A stretch of 58,844 nucleotides of DNA from an uncultured Ruminococcus sp. (GTDB taxonomy: Bacteria > Bacillota > Clostridia > Oscillospirales > Ruminococcaceae): positions 1-58,844 of the forward strand of contig CANOIR010000010.1 in the NCBI GenBank assembly GCA_947566125.1, read 5' to 3'. The first letter of the stretch is position 1. Each line of letters starts with the position of its first letter. Shown piece by piece: positions 18,102-26,564 of the stretch. Both the position numbers and the translations under genes were made by a program. The notes below the pieces were generated by a model. That model made no database searches. It worked only from the letters and a program-made list of their open reading frames with translations, and was not told where the DNA came from.

Positions 18102-19127
18102 GTGAGAAATTCATTTTTCTTAATCATAATGGCTGGAATTATATGCTTGACGGCTTGTGGAAAGCAGGATAATTATGAAACTCAAAGCAGATCTTTATTC
18201 GCTATGGATACGTATATGAATATCACAACATATGGTGAAAATACTGAATCAGCTTTAAATAAAGCAGAAGAACAGATAAAGGAACTTGAAAAAAAGTGGT
18301 CTGTTACAAATGATAAGAGTGAGGTTTATGCTGTCAATCACAGTGGCGGAAGCAGTGTTTCAGTTAGCAAAGAAACTGCTGATTTACTTTCATTTTCTCT
18401 TGATATTTCCAGAATAACAGATGGAGCTTTTGATCCTACTATTTATCCAATTCTTACTGCATGGGGGTTTACCGAAAGTGAATATCGGATTCCCAGTGAA
18501 ACAGAACTTATATCTTTGCTGAAAAATACAGGTTATGAAAAAGTAAAGCTAAGTGGCAATTATATCACCATTCCAAATGAGATGCAAATTGACTTTGGAG
18601 CAGTTGGCAAGGGCTATACAGGAGATTTGATTACAGAAACTTTAAAAGAAAATGGCGTAACATCTGCCTTATTGGATCTAGGCGGAAATATTCAGGTTAT
18701 TGGCTCAAAACCCGATGGAGCAAAGTGGAGGCTTGGAATTAGAGATCCTTTTGAAGAAGGACATTTTGCCACGCTGGAAGTTTCGGATTGTGCGGTTGTT
18801 ACTTCCGGTGGTTATGAACGTTATTTTGTAGGCGATGATGGTGAAACTTATTGGCATATTATTGACCCTAAGACTGGCAAGCCTGCACATAGCGGTTTGA
18901 TAACGGTAACAATTGTTGGAGAAGAAGGAAAGCTTTGTGATGCATTTTCAACTTCAATTTTTGTAATGGGACTTGATAAGGCGAAGAAGCTATGGAAACA
19001 GCGTGATGATTTTGAAATGATACTTGTTGACGAAAACGGCAAAGTCTATTTGACAGAAGGCATAAAAGACAGCTTTTTTTTGAATCAAATGCATGAAAAT
19101 ATGCAAATTGAAGTGATACGGCGATAG
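18102..19127 (+). CDS. apbE: FAD:protein FMN transferase, ApbE lipoprotein
   Basis: ApbE attaches FMN covalently to Thr or Ser of exported flavoproteins, such as Rnf/Nqr subunits and extracellular flavin reductases. The precursor has a lipoprotein signal ending LTAC. Family features are AMDTYMNI near the mature start, WSVTND, the DFGAVGKGYTGD motif, and LLDLGGNI. The metal-site region VTSGGYERYF and HIIDPKTGKPA follows. The GTG at 18102 was chosen because AGGTGA is 5 bases upstream; GTG at 18093 overlaps that site. It lies 34 bases after the DcuR-like regulator, so one transcript is likely. No recognisable flavoprotein substrate is encoded in the window. Confidence 0.9.
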   Translation: MRNSFFLIIMAGIICLTACGKQDNYETQSRSLFAMDTYMNITTYGENTESALNKAEEQIKELEKKWSVTNDKSEVYAVNHSGGSSVSVSKETADLLSFSLDISRITDGAFDPTIYPILTAWGFTESEYRIPSETELISLLKNTGYEKVKLSGNYITIPNEMQIDFGAVGKGYTGDLITETLKENGVTSALLDLGGNIQVIGSKPDGAKWRLGIRDPFEEGHFATLEVSDCAVVTSGGYERYFVGDDGETYWHIIDPKTGKPAHSGLITVTIVGEEGKLCDAFSTSIFVMGLDKAKKLWKQRDDFEMILVDENGKVYLTEGIKDSFFLNQMHENMQIEVIRR

Positions 19128-19510
19128 ATTCAAATTATACTGTGAATTCTATGATATGAATAACATACATTATTTATATTGATTTTATATTGAAAGCTCT
19201 GCAAATTATCCCAGAAAACATACCAATTATCCCAAGCACTTGAAATTCAGCATTATTTTATGATAAAATAATATAGCAACATTGTAACAAATGCTGCTAT
19301 ACCAACTTCTTAAATATATTAGTTATATGTTTAAACATTAGTTTTGATGATGTCGGTTATAATCGAAACTTTAGTTTTATATGCTTGATAGTATGATAAC
19401 TTTGATACATATATTTAGTCAGTATAATTAATTTATTTGAAGTTGGTATATAAAATATTACAATGCGAGCAATCAAGATATTGTTTTTGTAATATTTGAT
19501 TTTAAATATG
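19128..19510. other. AT-rich intergenic stretch with inverted repeats, no gene seen
   Basis: No convincing reading frame is present. AATTATCCCA occurs twice close together near 19205-19235. An 11-bp perfect inverted repeat (AAATATTACAA at 19453-19463 with its complement at 19487-19497) brackets a 23-base loop that ends in a T-run. It could be a terminator for apbE or a small structured RNA. Nothing else is recognised. Confidence 0.35.
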
Positions 19511-19554
19511 AAAATACCGTCTGTAACATTTAAGCGAGTTACAGACGGTTTATT
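19511..19554. terminator. Terminator between apbE and the acetyltransferase pseudogene
   Basis: ACCGTCTGTAAC and GTTACAGACGGT form a 12-bp stem with an A-run before it and a T-rich stretch after. It suits both convergent transcripts. Confidence 0.75.
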
Positions 19555-19571
19555 TTGTTATTAGAACAAGC

Positions 19572-20117
19572 TTATATATTATTTAATAGCCACTGTTCTT
19601 TTGTCATTAAATTAACATGACCAATGCGTACTTCATTCATTAGCGGAACGTTTAAATCATTTGTTGTGAATTGATAAATAAAACCAAGCTTTTCCTGAAC
19701 ACGCTTTGATTTTGTATTGCCGTCATAATAGGCACACCAAATTTTATTCATATTCAAGTTTTCAAAACCATATCTCATAATCTCTTTTGCAGCTTCCGGA
19801 ATGTATCCGTTACCCCAAAATGGTTTTCCTATTCAATAGCCGAGTTCACATTCATCATCTTTATCCGTCAAATCTGTAGCTCCGTTTAAATGCAAGCCTA
19901 TACTGCCAATTGCCTTATTATCTTCTTTCAAACAAACAGCATATGTTTCAGAAGCTGATAAAACATTTTTTATAATATCAAGGCTGTTTTCTATACTTGT
20001 ATGTACCGGCCAGCCAGCGATTGGACCTATATCAGGGTCTTTCGCATAATAATATAAATCTTCAGCATCTGATTCTTCCCACGGACGAATGATTAAACGT
20101 TTTGTTTTTAATATCAT
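19572..20117 (-). pseudogene. GNAT acetyltransferase (RimJ/RimL type) interrupted by an in-frame TGA
   Basis: Two collinear pieces in one frame make a 181-codon GNAT protein. The first starts [25 protein letters not shown], the typical RimJ/RimL opening. It ends at ECELGY, then a TGA (19835-19833), then IGKPFWGNGYIPEA. Family members normally have Trp in that position (GYWIGKPFWGxGY), so a TGG to TGA change explains the break. The rest continues intact through KRVQEKLGF to the natural stop. Nonsense mutation or sequencing error are the likely causes. TGA is used as a normal stop elsewhere here, so recoding is unlikely. Confidence 0.8.
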
Positions 20118-20133
20118 TTTATATTAATCCTTT

Positions 20134-20550
20134 TTATTTTGATTTTAACTCTGCGAGTTTTTCTTTAAGTGCAATATAACCCTTTTCAGTATCGCTTATA
20201 TTAGTTACAGTCTTTTCCATAGGGCAAATATCTGTTCCGCTGCGATTTATGATTTTTTTAGTAAGTGTTTCGTAGCTGTATGAGATTCCATGTTCTTCCA
20301 AAAATAATTTTGCAGCTTCTGACATAACTTCTCCGTAAACTGAAACTATTCCGGCTTTAACAAAAAGAATTGCAGCCGCTTTGCCAACTATAATATCAGC
20401 AGCAGAATAGCCGGATAAATCTTTTTTCTCTGCAATGAATTTCATCATTGGACTAATGCCCTTTGAGTCGTCAGTAAAATATTCGCCGTTTTTGCATAAA
20501 CAAATCGAATGACCTTCAAGGTTTTTAATAGCGATTTCAATATCAGTCAT
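20134..20550 (-). CDS. DUF1893 (TM1506-like) protein
   Basis: A 138-residue soluble protein of the DUF1893 family, recognised by CLCKNG near the N-terminus, SAADIIVGKAAA in the middle, and LTKKIINRSGTDICPME near the C-terminus. As I recall, the structural relative TM1506 has a cytidine-deaminase-like fold without the usual zinc site. No reaction is established. The start overlaps the end of the upstream ECF component gene by 8 bases (sequence AATGACTGA), so the two are translationally coupled. Confidence 0.75.
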   Translation of the reverse strand: MTDIEIAIKNLEGHSICLCKNGEYFTDDSKGISPMMKFIAEKKDLSGYSAADIIVGKAAAILFVKAGIVSVYGEVMSEAAKLFLEEHGISYSYETLTKKIINRSGTDICPMEKTVTNISDTEKGYIALKEKLAELKSK

Positions 20551-21127
20551 TGTTTTTATCCTTTATCATAAGTTTTTTCATAATGATAATAATAATCGGA
20601 ACTATCACTGCCTGAATTGCCAGACCGATAAATCCAGTTTGAATTTGACTCCATATAATTGCCGGTGTGAATGGAACGAGAGAATTAAAGACAGCTACTG
20701 CTCCAATAAATATTCCTCTGCCGGCAAACTGTGAAAGAATTACAGCCGGAAAAGCCCAAAGACCATTTTCAGAAATCTTTTTTGAAAATAATCCAGAGAC
20801 AACAGCAAATACAGTAAGTTCTAACATCATAAATGGTAAACGTTGTAACATAGGCATAGGTTCACCAATTGCAGATGTAATTATAAAACTTACAAGCGGT
20901 GAAAGCATACCAATAGCAGCACCCCATTTTGCACCCATTAAGCATCCGCCGATTAGCACCGGCAGATACATTGGCAGGAATTTTATTCCGCCAGCCTGAC
21001 CAAGTGCAAGGTGAAAAATCTGTGGAAGTACAATTGCAAGAGCAATAATCGTAGCTGATACTAAAGTCTTATATGTGATTTTCTTTCCATATGAAACATT
21101 ATTAAGAGTAAGTACATTTTCAAACAT
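20543..21127 (-). CDS. ECF transporter S component, substrate unknown
   Basis: A 194-residue integral membrane protein with five to six hydrophobic segments. The pattern LPMYLPVLIGGCLMGAKWGAAIGMLSPLVSF is that of the substrate-binding S components of ECF vitamin importers. No ATPase or T component is adjacent, so it probably shares a general ECF module encoded elsewhere. No riboswitch was seen upstream to hint at the vitamin. The start follows AAGGAG. The gene lies between an aldo/keto reductase and DUF1893. Confidence 0.75.
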   Translation of the reverse strand: MFENVLTLNNVSYGKKITYKTLVSATIIALAIVLPQIFHLALGQAGGIKFLPMYLPVLIGGCLMGAKWGAAIGMLSPLVSFIITSAIGEPMPMLQRLPFMMLELTVFAVVSGLFSKKISENGLWAFPAVILSQFAGRGIFIGAVAVFNSLVPFTPAIIWSQIQTGFIGLAIQAVIVPIIIIIMKKLMIKDKNND

Positions 21128-21167
21128 GATTATATTTCTCCTTATTTTTATAAGATTTTATTAGAAT

Positions 21168-22277
21168 TTAATTTTCAAAAGTTTTTGTTACGTCTTCCAA
21201 AAGTTTGCGTATAGGAAGGTGCTGAGGACAAATTTTTTCGCATTTTCCACATTTTATACAATTCGAAGCTTTTCCTCTGTTTTGCGTGTGAACTGTATTA
21301 TAATAAAAACCCGGATTCCAGTCATCTGGATTAAGAGCGTGTGCATTCATGCATGAGAACAAATCTGGAATTGAAATGTTTTCAGGGCATCCGGCAACGC
21401 AATAACGACAAGCTGTACAAGCAATCAGGTTCTTTGAACGAAGAACATCACGAACCTTTTTGACAGCGTTTAATTCTGTTTCGTCAAGAGGTTTGAAATC
21501 TTTCATATAGCTAATGTTGTCTTCCATTTGCTGCATATTGCTCATGCCTGAAAGTACGCTTATGACTCCATCAAATCCTGCACAAAAACGTATAGCATAG
21601 CTTGCTGCACTTCCGCCGTTTAAATCTGCAAGGATTTTTTTAGCATCATCAGGCATATTTACAAGATTTCCGCCCTTTACAGGTTCCATAATAAAAATAG
21701 GTTTGCCAAACTTACGACAGACTTCATAAATCTTACGACCCTGAACAGCTTCATCATCATAGTCAAGGTAATTAAACTGAATTTGTACAACCTCAATTTG
21801 CGGATACTCTGTGAGTATTTTTTCTAAAACGTCATATGTATCGTGGAATGAAATTCCAACGTGTCTGATTTTTCCCTCGGCTTTTAATTCAAAAGCTGTT
21901 TCATAAGCTTTGCATTTTTTAAACATCTCAAAATTTCCGGAATTTTGAGAATGCATTAGATAAAAATCAAAATAATCCGTACCGCACCATTCAAGTTGAT
22001 TTTCAAAGAAAGGTCTTATATCTTCTTGTTTATTAAAATAAGTATCAGTCAGCTTATTAGTAAGCAGGTAATTTTCACGTGGATAGCGGCTTGTAAGGCA
22101 GGATCTTAATGCAAGTTCACTTTTTCCGTCTAAATATCCATGTGCCGTATCAAAATAGTTAAAACCCGATTCTATAAAACGGTCAATCATTTTGCAAAAT
22201 TCTGTTTCATCAACTTGATCGCCGATCATAGGCAATCTCATACAGCCAAATGCAAGTTTGTTTTTAATTTTGTTCAT
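21168..22277 (-). CDS. Aldo/keto reductase with C-terminal ferredoxin-like domain
   Basis: A 369-residue two-part protein. The N-terminal AKR barrel has FGCMRLP, the catalytic-region Asp/Tyr in YFDTAHGYLDGKSE, HVGISFHD and a KGGNLV stretch. The C-terminal part carries cysteine clusters CTACRYCVAGCP and CIKCGKCEKICP that should bind iron-sulfur clusters. Such fused enzymes are frequent in anaerobic Clostridia; their substrates are mostly undefined. It starts 8 bases after AAGGAGG. It sits 37 bases after aroA and 40 before the ECF gene, consistent with one leftward transcript. Confidence 0.9.
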   Translation of the reverse strand: MNKIKNKLAFGCMRLPMIGDQVDETEFCKMIDRFIESGFNYFDTAHGYLDGKSELALRSCLTSRYPRENYLLTNKLTDTYFNKQEDIRPFFENQLEWCGTDYFDFYLMHSQNSGNFEMFKKCKAYETAFELKAEGKIRHVGISFHDTYDVLEKILTEYPQIEVVQIQFNYLDYDDEAVQGRKIYEVCRKFGKPIFIMEPVKGGNLVNMPDDAKKILADLNGGSAASYAIRFCAGFDGVISVLSGMSNMQQMEDNISYMKDFKPLDETELNAVKKVRDVLRSKNLIACTACRYCVAGCPENISIPDLFSCMNAHALNPDDWNPGFYYNTVHTQNRGKASNCIKCGKCEKICPQHLPIRKLLEDVTKTFEN

Positions 22278-22314
22278 AATTTACCTCCTTGGATTTTGTA
22301 TTTGATTTTTGATT

Positions 22315-23658
22315 TTATGAACATAAATCTTTTACAACATTTCCTAAAACGTCAAAATATTCTCCGAATGTTTTTTTACAGCATTCAGGGTTTATTATTC
22401 TTATATTTTCTGTGCGAAGTCCTGTAATGGCAAATGACATTGCAACTCTGTGGTCATCAAATGTATCTATATCTCCGCTTGTGGGTATGGCAGGATATAT
22501 TTTAATGCTGTCATCTTTCTCATCAGTCATTATTCCAAGTTCAGCTAGATTTTTAGATATTGCCTTTATCCTGTCACATTCCTGAAAACGTATGTGTCCT
22601 ATACCTTTTATAGTTATAGGTGCATCGGCAAACGGTGCTATTGATGCAAGTGTCAATGCTTGATCAGAAAAAGCAGACATATCAACAGTGAATCCACCTT
22701 TTAATTTACCGCTTTCTGCACCTTTTACTATTATATCACCGCTGCTTTCATATGTATCTATTTCAGCACCCATTTTTTCAAGTATTTTTAAGAATTCTAT
22801 ATCTCCTTGAAGCATTTTGTATTTTACGCCTGCAACACTTATTTTTGCTCCCAATAAAGCAGCAATAGCAAAGAAGTAGGCAGCAGCAGACATATCTGGT
22901 TCTATATCATAATTTATAGGCTTGTAAATATCTTTTCCAGAAAATACATAGCTTATTTTATTGTCATCTGAGATTTGTTTTTTAACGTCAATTCCAAATT
23001 CTCTCATCATTTCAACTGTTAGATCAACATAGCTAAGTCCATGTGAACCAAATACATTTATTGCAGAAGGTTTATGCAAAGTTCCTGCTGCAATGAGAAT
23101 AGCACTTAAAAATTGAGAGCTTTTATCAATATTAACGGTAAATGTATCTGAAATTTTTCCATTTACTTTAGCACCTGTTATATGCAAAGGAAAGTGTCCT
23201 TCTTCTTCAAGGCACTGTACAATAGCACCTGCATCTCTTAATGAATCGATAAGCGGCTGCATGGGACGTTTTTTCATTTGTTCTGATGAATTTACTGTAT
23301 ATTCGCCATCGGAAAATGCAAGCATAGTAACTAAAAATCTTGCAGCTGTTCCGGCACTGCCAACATATATTTCTGTATTTTTTACTGGAATATCACCACC
23401 GAAGCCGGTTATTTCAATATTGCTGCCAAGCTTGCCGTCTGTATATTCATTTACAGGAAAACCGAGAGTTTTAAGGCATTCAAGAAAATACATTGAATCG
23501 TCACTTGTTAAACAGCCATTAAGCCTGCTTTTTCCTTTTGCCATAGCACCTATAAGTAACGCTCTGTTAGTTATTGATTTTGAACCCGGAACATTTACAT
23601 TGACGATTTTATTTGTATTTATATTTTTTGCTATAGGTATTTTGTATATATTTTTCAT
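22315..23658 (-). CDS. aroA: 3-phosphoshikimate 1-carboxyvinyltransferase (EPSP synthase)
   Basis: The enzyme joins phosphoenolpyruvate and shikimate-3-phosphate in aromatic amino acid synthesis. The 447-residue protein shows PGSKSITNRALL near the N-terminus, the GSAGTAARF loop, SEQMKKRPMQPL, and the C-terminal HRVAMSFAI with conserved Asp-His-Arg (FDDHRVAMS). Both halves of the two-domain fold are complete. It has its own promoter and heads the leftward group that continues with the aldo/keto reductase. Confidence 0.95.
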   Translation of the reverse strand: MKNIYKIPIAKNINTNKIVNVNVPGSKSITNRALLIGAMAKGKSRLNGCLTSDDSMYFLECLKTLGFPVNEYTDGKLGSNIEITGFGGDIPVKNTEIYVGSAGTAARFLVTMLAFSDGEYTVNSSEQMKKRPMQPLIDSLRDAGAIVQCLEEEGHFPLHITGAKVNGKISDTFTVNIDKSSQFLSAILIAAGTLHKPSAINVFGSHGLSYVDLTVEMMREFGIDVKKQISDDNKISYVFSGKDIYKPINYDIEPDMSAAAYFFAIAALLGAKISVAGVKYKMLQGDIEFLKILEKMGAEIDTYESSGDIIVKGAESGKLKGGFTVDMSAFSDQALTLASIAPFADAPITIKGIGHIRFQECDRIKAISKNLAELGIMTDEKDDSIKIYPAIPTSGDIDTFDDHRVAMSFAITGLRTENIRIINPECCKKTFGEYFDVLGNVVKDLCS

Positions 23659-23699
23659 TCTGTAGTGCCTCCAATTTAAATATAATATCCATTTAATTT

Positions 23700-23728
23700 A
23701 GTATATCTTATTTATTACCAAAAGTCAA
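23700..23728 (-). promoter_or_regulatory. Promoter of aroA
   Basis: On the minus strand, TTGACT and TATACT are 17 bases apart. Confidence 0.6.
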
Positions 23729-23796
23729 GACGTAAAGATTGAATAAGTTAAATAAAATACAAAATAAAATACCAACGAATTTTATCAATCAACTGC

Positions 23797-23824
23797 TTGA
23801 CTTTTATTTATAATGTGTTATAAT
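23797..23824 (+). promoter_or_regulatory. Promoter of the NifX-like gene
   Basis: TTGACT and TATAAT are separated by 16 bases, divergent from the aroA promoter. Confidence 0.55.
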
Positions 23825-23904
23825 ATATTTGATTTATATTGTGTTAATATAAAAATCAATGTGATGTAGACTTTACTTAGAAATATTTAGAAAGGAATAG
23901 TTTT

Positions 23905-24306
23905 ATGAAAATTGCGGCTACTTATGAAAATGGAATGATATTTCAACATTTTGGTCATACACAGCAGTTTAAATTTTATGAAATAGAAGATAATAATATT
24001 GTTAAGGAAGAAGTTGTATCTACAATGGGCAGTGGTCATGGTGCTCTTGCTGGATTTCTTAAAGCAAATAATATTGATGTTCTTATTTGTGGTGGAATTG
24101 GCGGAGGTGCACAAGCTGCTATTGCACAAGCCGGCATCAAGCTTTACGGTGGAGCAAATGGAAGTGCTGATGAAGCAGTAAAGGCTTTGGTTGCTGGTAC
24201 TCTTAAATATAATCCTGATGTAAAGTGCAATCACCACAACCATGAACATGGCGAAAGCGGACATACTTGTGGAGAACATGGCTGCGGCAATCATAATTGT
24301 CACTAA
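23905..24306 (+). CDS. NifX/NifB-type iron-molybdenum cofactor-binding domain protein with His/Cys-rich tail
   Basis: The first 105 residues are a dinitrogenase iron-molybdenum cofactor biosynthesis domain (MKIAATYENGMIFQHFGHTQQFKFYEI; later GGIGGGAQAAIAQAGIKLYGG). This fold binds metal clusters in NifX, NafY and the C-terminus of NifB. The last 30 residues are rich in His and Cys (CNHHNHEHGE, then HTCGEHGCGNHNCH) and should bind metal. No nif gene is nearby. Stand-alone members in Clostridia are of unknown role, possibly Fe-S cluster or metal handling. It has its own promoter and terminator. Confidence 0.85.
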   Translation: MKIAATYENGMIFQHFGHTQQFKFYEIEDNNIVKEEVVSTMGSGHGALAGFLKANNIDVLICGGIGGGAQAAIAQAGIKLYGGANGSADEAVKALVAGTLKYNPDVKCNHHNHEHGESGHTCGEHGCGNHNCH

Positions 24307-24321
24307 TAAGTCTATTTTAAT

Positions 24322-24355
24322 AACAAGCAGCTGAAAATTAGATCAGCTGCTTGTT
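24322..24355 (+). terminator. Terminator after the NifX-like gene
   Basis: A perfect 13-bp stem (AACAAGCAGCTGA and complement) with an 8-base loop, followed by TTTTATAATTTTTT. Confidence 0.85.
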
Positions 24356-24416
24356 TTATAATTTTTTAGTTTTAACTTTAATTTGTTGAAATAAAAATAA
24401 ATCGGAGGACTTTTCA

Positions 24417-25328
24417 ATGATATATACTGTTACTTTTAATCCTGCAATTGACTATGTTATGCATGGTGATAATATAGAAATAGGCGTTGTAAATAGGTTT
24501 AGAAATGAGGAAATATATTTTGGCGGAAAAGGAATAAACGTTTCTATTATACTTTCAAAGCTCGGAGTAAAGTCGATCGCTCTGGGATTTGTTGCCGGTT
24601 TTACTGGAAAGGCAATTGAAAAAGGAGTAAAAGAAAACGGCATTGAAACAGATTTTATCCATTTGAAAAATGGCTTTTCCAGAATCAATGTTAAGATAAA
24701 ATCTGGAGTTGAAACAGAAATAAATGGAAACGGTCCTGATATAGATGATGAAGCTTTAGAAGAACTTTTTAATAAGCTTGATAGACTTAAAGATGGCGAT
24801 ATAATAGTTTTGGCAGGAAGTATACCTTCTTCATTGCCGGATAATATTTATGAGAATATTCTTGAAAGGCTTTCAAATAGAAATATAAAAGCAGTTGTTG
24901 ATGCCTCAGGAGAATTGCTTATAAATGTATTGAAGTATAAGCCTTTTCTTATAAAGCCTAATAATTATGAGATTTCAGAAATATTTGATAAGAAATTGAA
25001 TACAAAAGAAGAGATCGCTGAATGTGCAGCAAAACTTCAAGAAATTGGTGCTAAAAATATTCTTGTTTCAATGGCAGACAAAGGAGCTATATTATTGGAC
25101 GAAAATGGCAAGCTCCATATGTGCAATGCTTGCAGCGGAATTATGAAAAATTCTGTAGGAGCAGGGGATTCTATGGTAGCTGGTTTTATAGCAGGTTCTA
25201 TGAATGGAAATTATGAGTATGCATTGATGCTCGGCACAGCATCAGGCGGTGCAACTGCATTTTCAGATGGACTTGCTGAAAAAGAAGATATAATTAGGTG
25301 TATGAAACAGTTTGATAAAAAAATTTAA
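24417..25328 (+). CDS. PfkB-family hexose phosphate kinase (1-phosphofructokinase / tagatose-6-phosphate kinase type)
   Basis: The 303-residue kinase begins IYTVTFNPAIDYV, typical of the FruK/LacC branch. It has GGKGINVS near residue 40 (sugar binding) and the anion hole / catalytic motif GAGDSMVAGF near 250. It probably phosphorylates fructose-1-phosphate or tagatose-6-phosphate to the bisphosphate. No fructose PTS gene is adjacent, which makes the exact substrate uncertain. A class II aldolase gene lies 2 kb downstream. CGGAGG lies 8 bases before the start. Confidence 0.88.
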   Translation: MIYTVTFNPAIDYVMHGDNIEIGVVNRFRNEEIYFGGKGINVSIILSKLGVKSIALGFVAGFTGKAIEKGVKENGIETDFIHLKNGFSRINVKIKSGVETEINGNGPDIDDEALEELFNKLDRLKDGDIIVLAGSIPSSLPDNIYENILERLSNRNIKAVVDASGELLINVLKYKPFLIKPNNYEISEIFDKKLNTKEEIAECAAKLQEIGAKNILVSMADKGAILLDENGKLHMCNACSGIMKNSVGAGDSMVAGFIAGSMNGNYEYALMLGTASGGATAFSDGLAEKEDIIRCMKQFDKKI

Positions 25329-25379
25329 CTCATTTTTATTGCTAATAATTAAGAAAAATAGAAAGCAGGTTATTTTGTT

Positions 25380-26477
25380 ATGTATGATTTTTTAATTGTG
25401 GGTTCGGGTCTTTATGGTGCTGTTTTAGCGTACGAAGCTACAAAGAGAGGTAAAAGCATTCTTGTTATTGAGAAACGTAATCATATTGGTGGAAATATTT
25501 ATTGTGAGAATGTAAACGGAATAAATGTGCATAAATACGGTGCACATATTTTTCACACCAATAATAAAAATGTCTGGGATTATATAGGACAGTTTGCCAA
25601 GTTTAATCGTTATACCAATTCTCCCATTGCAAATTACAACGGAGAAGTTTATAATTTACCTTTTAATATGAATACATTCCATCAGATGTGGGGTGTAATT
25701 ACTCCACAGGAAGCCATGAATATTATAGAAAAACAAAAAGCAGATTATAAAACAGAAAATCCTTCAAATTTGGAGCAGCAAGCGATCAATCTTGTAGGAG
25801 TAGATATTTATGAAAAGCTTGTAAAGGGATATACTGAAAAGCAGTGGGGTCGTAAATGTGATGAATTGCCTCCATTTATAATAAAGCGTCTTCCGGTAAG
25901 ATTTACTTATGATAATAATTATTTCAATGATATGTATCAAGGCATACCTATTGGCGGATATACAAAGATAATTGAAAAACTTCTTGAAGGAATTGAAGTT
26001 CGTTTGGAAACAGACTTTTTAAGCGACCGTGAGAATTACGAATCAATGGCTGAAAAAGTGATTTATACCGGTGCAATTGATGCGTACTATGATTATTGTT
26101 ATGGTAAGCTTGAGTATCGTACAGTTTATTTTGAAACGCAAGAGCTGCCTGTTGAAAATTATCAGGGCAATGCAGTGGTAAATTATACAGATTCAGAAAC
26201 ACCTTATACAAGAATTATAGAGCATAAGCATTTTGAATACGGTACTGAACCAACAACGGTTATTTCCAAGGAATATCCAAAGGAATGGCAGGAGGGTGAT
26301 GAACCTTATTATCCTGTAAATAATGAAAAGAATCAGGAGCTTTATAGCAAATATGCTGATCTCGCTGCAAAAAATGACAAGGTTTTGTTTGGCGGTCGTC
26401 TGGGTGAATATAAGTATTATGATATGGATAAAGTTATTGAAAGTGCACTTAATACTGTATCAGTTATTTTTAAATAA
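25380..26477 (+). CDS. glf: UDP-galactopyranose mutase
   Basis: A flavoenzyme that converts UDP-galactopyranose to UDP-galactofuranose for cell-surface glycans. The FAD-binding motif GSGLYGAVLAYEA opens the 365-residue protein and continues with VIEKRNHIGGNIY. The family-specific HKYGAHIFHTN, the MWGVITPQEA region, GYTEKQWGRKCDELPP, and the late GRLGEYKYYDMD flavin contact are all visible. The protein is complete. No other galactofuranan genes are adjacent. Confidence 0.95.
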   Translation: MYDFLIVGSGLYGAVLAYEATKRGKSILVIEKRNHIGGNIYCENVNGINVHKYGAHIFHTNNKNVWDYIGQFAKFNRYTNSPIANYNGEVYNLPFNMNTFHQMWGVITPQEAMNIIEKQKADYKTENPSNLEQQAINLVGVDIYEKLVKGYTEKQWGRKCDELPPFIIKRLPVRFTYDNNYFNDMYQGIPIGGYTKIIEKLLEGIEVRLETDFLSDRENYESMAEKVIYTGAIDAYYDYCYGKLEYRTVYFETQELPVENYQGNAVVNYTDSETPYTRIIEHKHFEYGTEPTTVISKEYPKEWQEGDEPYYPVNNEKNQELYSKYADLAAKNDKVLFGGRLGEYKYYDMDKVIESALNTVSVIFK

Positions 26478-26564
26478 ATGTGACATAGCTTTTCCTTATC
26501 TACGGAACGTAGGTTGAATAATGAAGCAGTCTGTGTTAGAATATGATCAAGGGAGGTAATAGAC

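Noticed and set aside
19833..19835. TGA read as Trp (genetic code change)
   Set aside because: clpX, znuC, cas5 and cas6e all end in TGA at natural protein ends, so TGA is a stop codon here.
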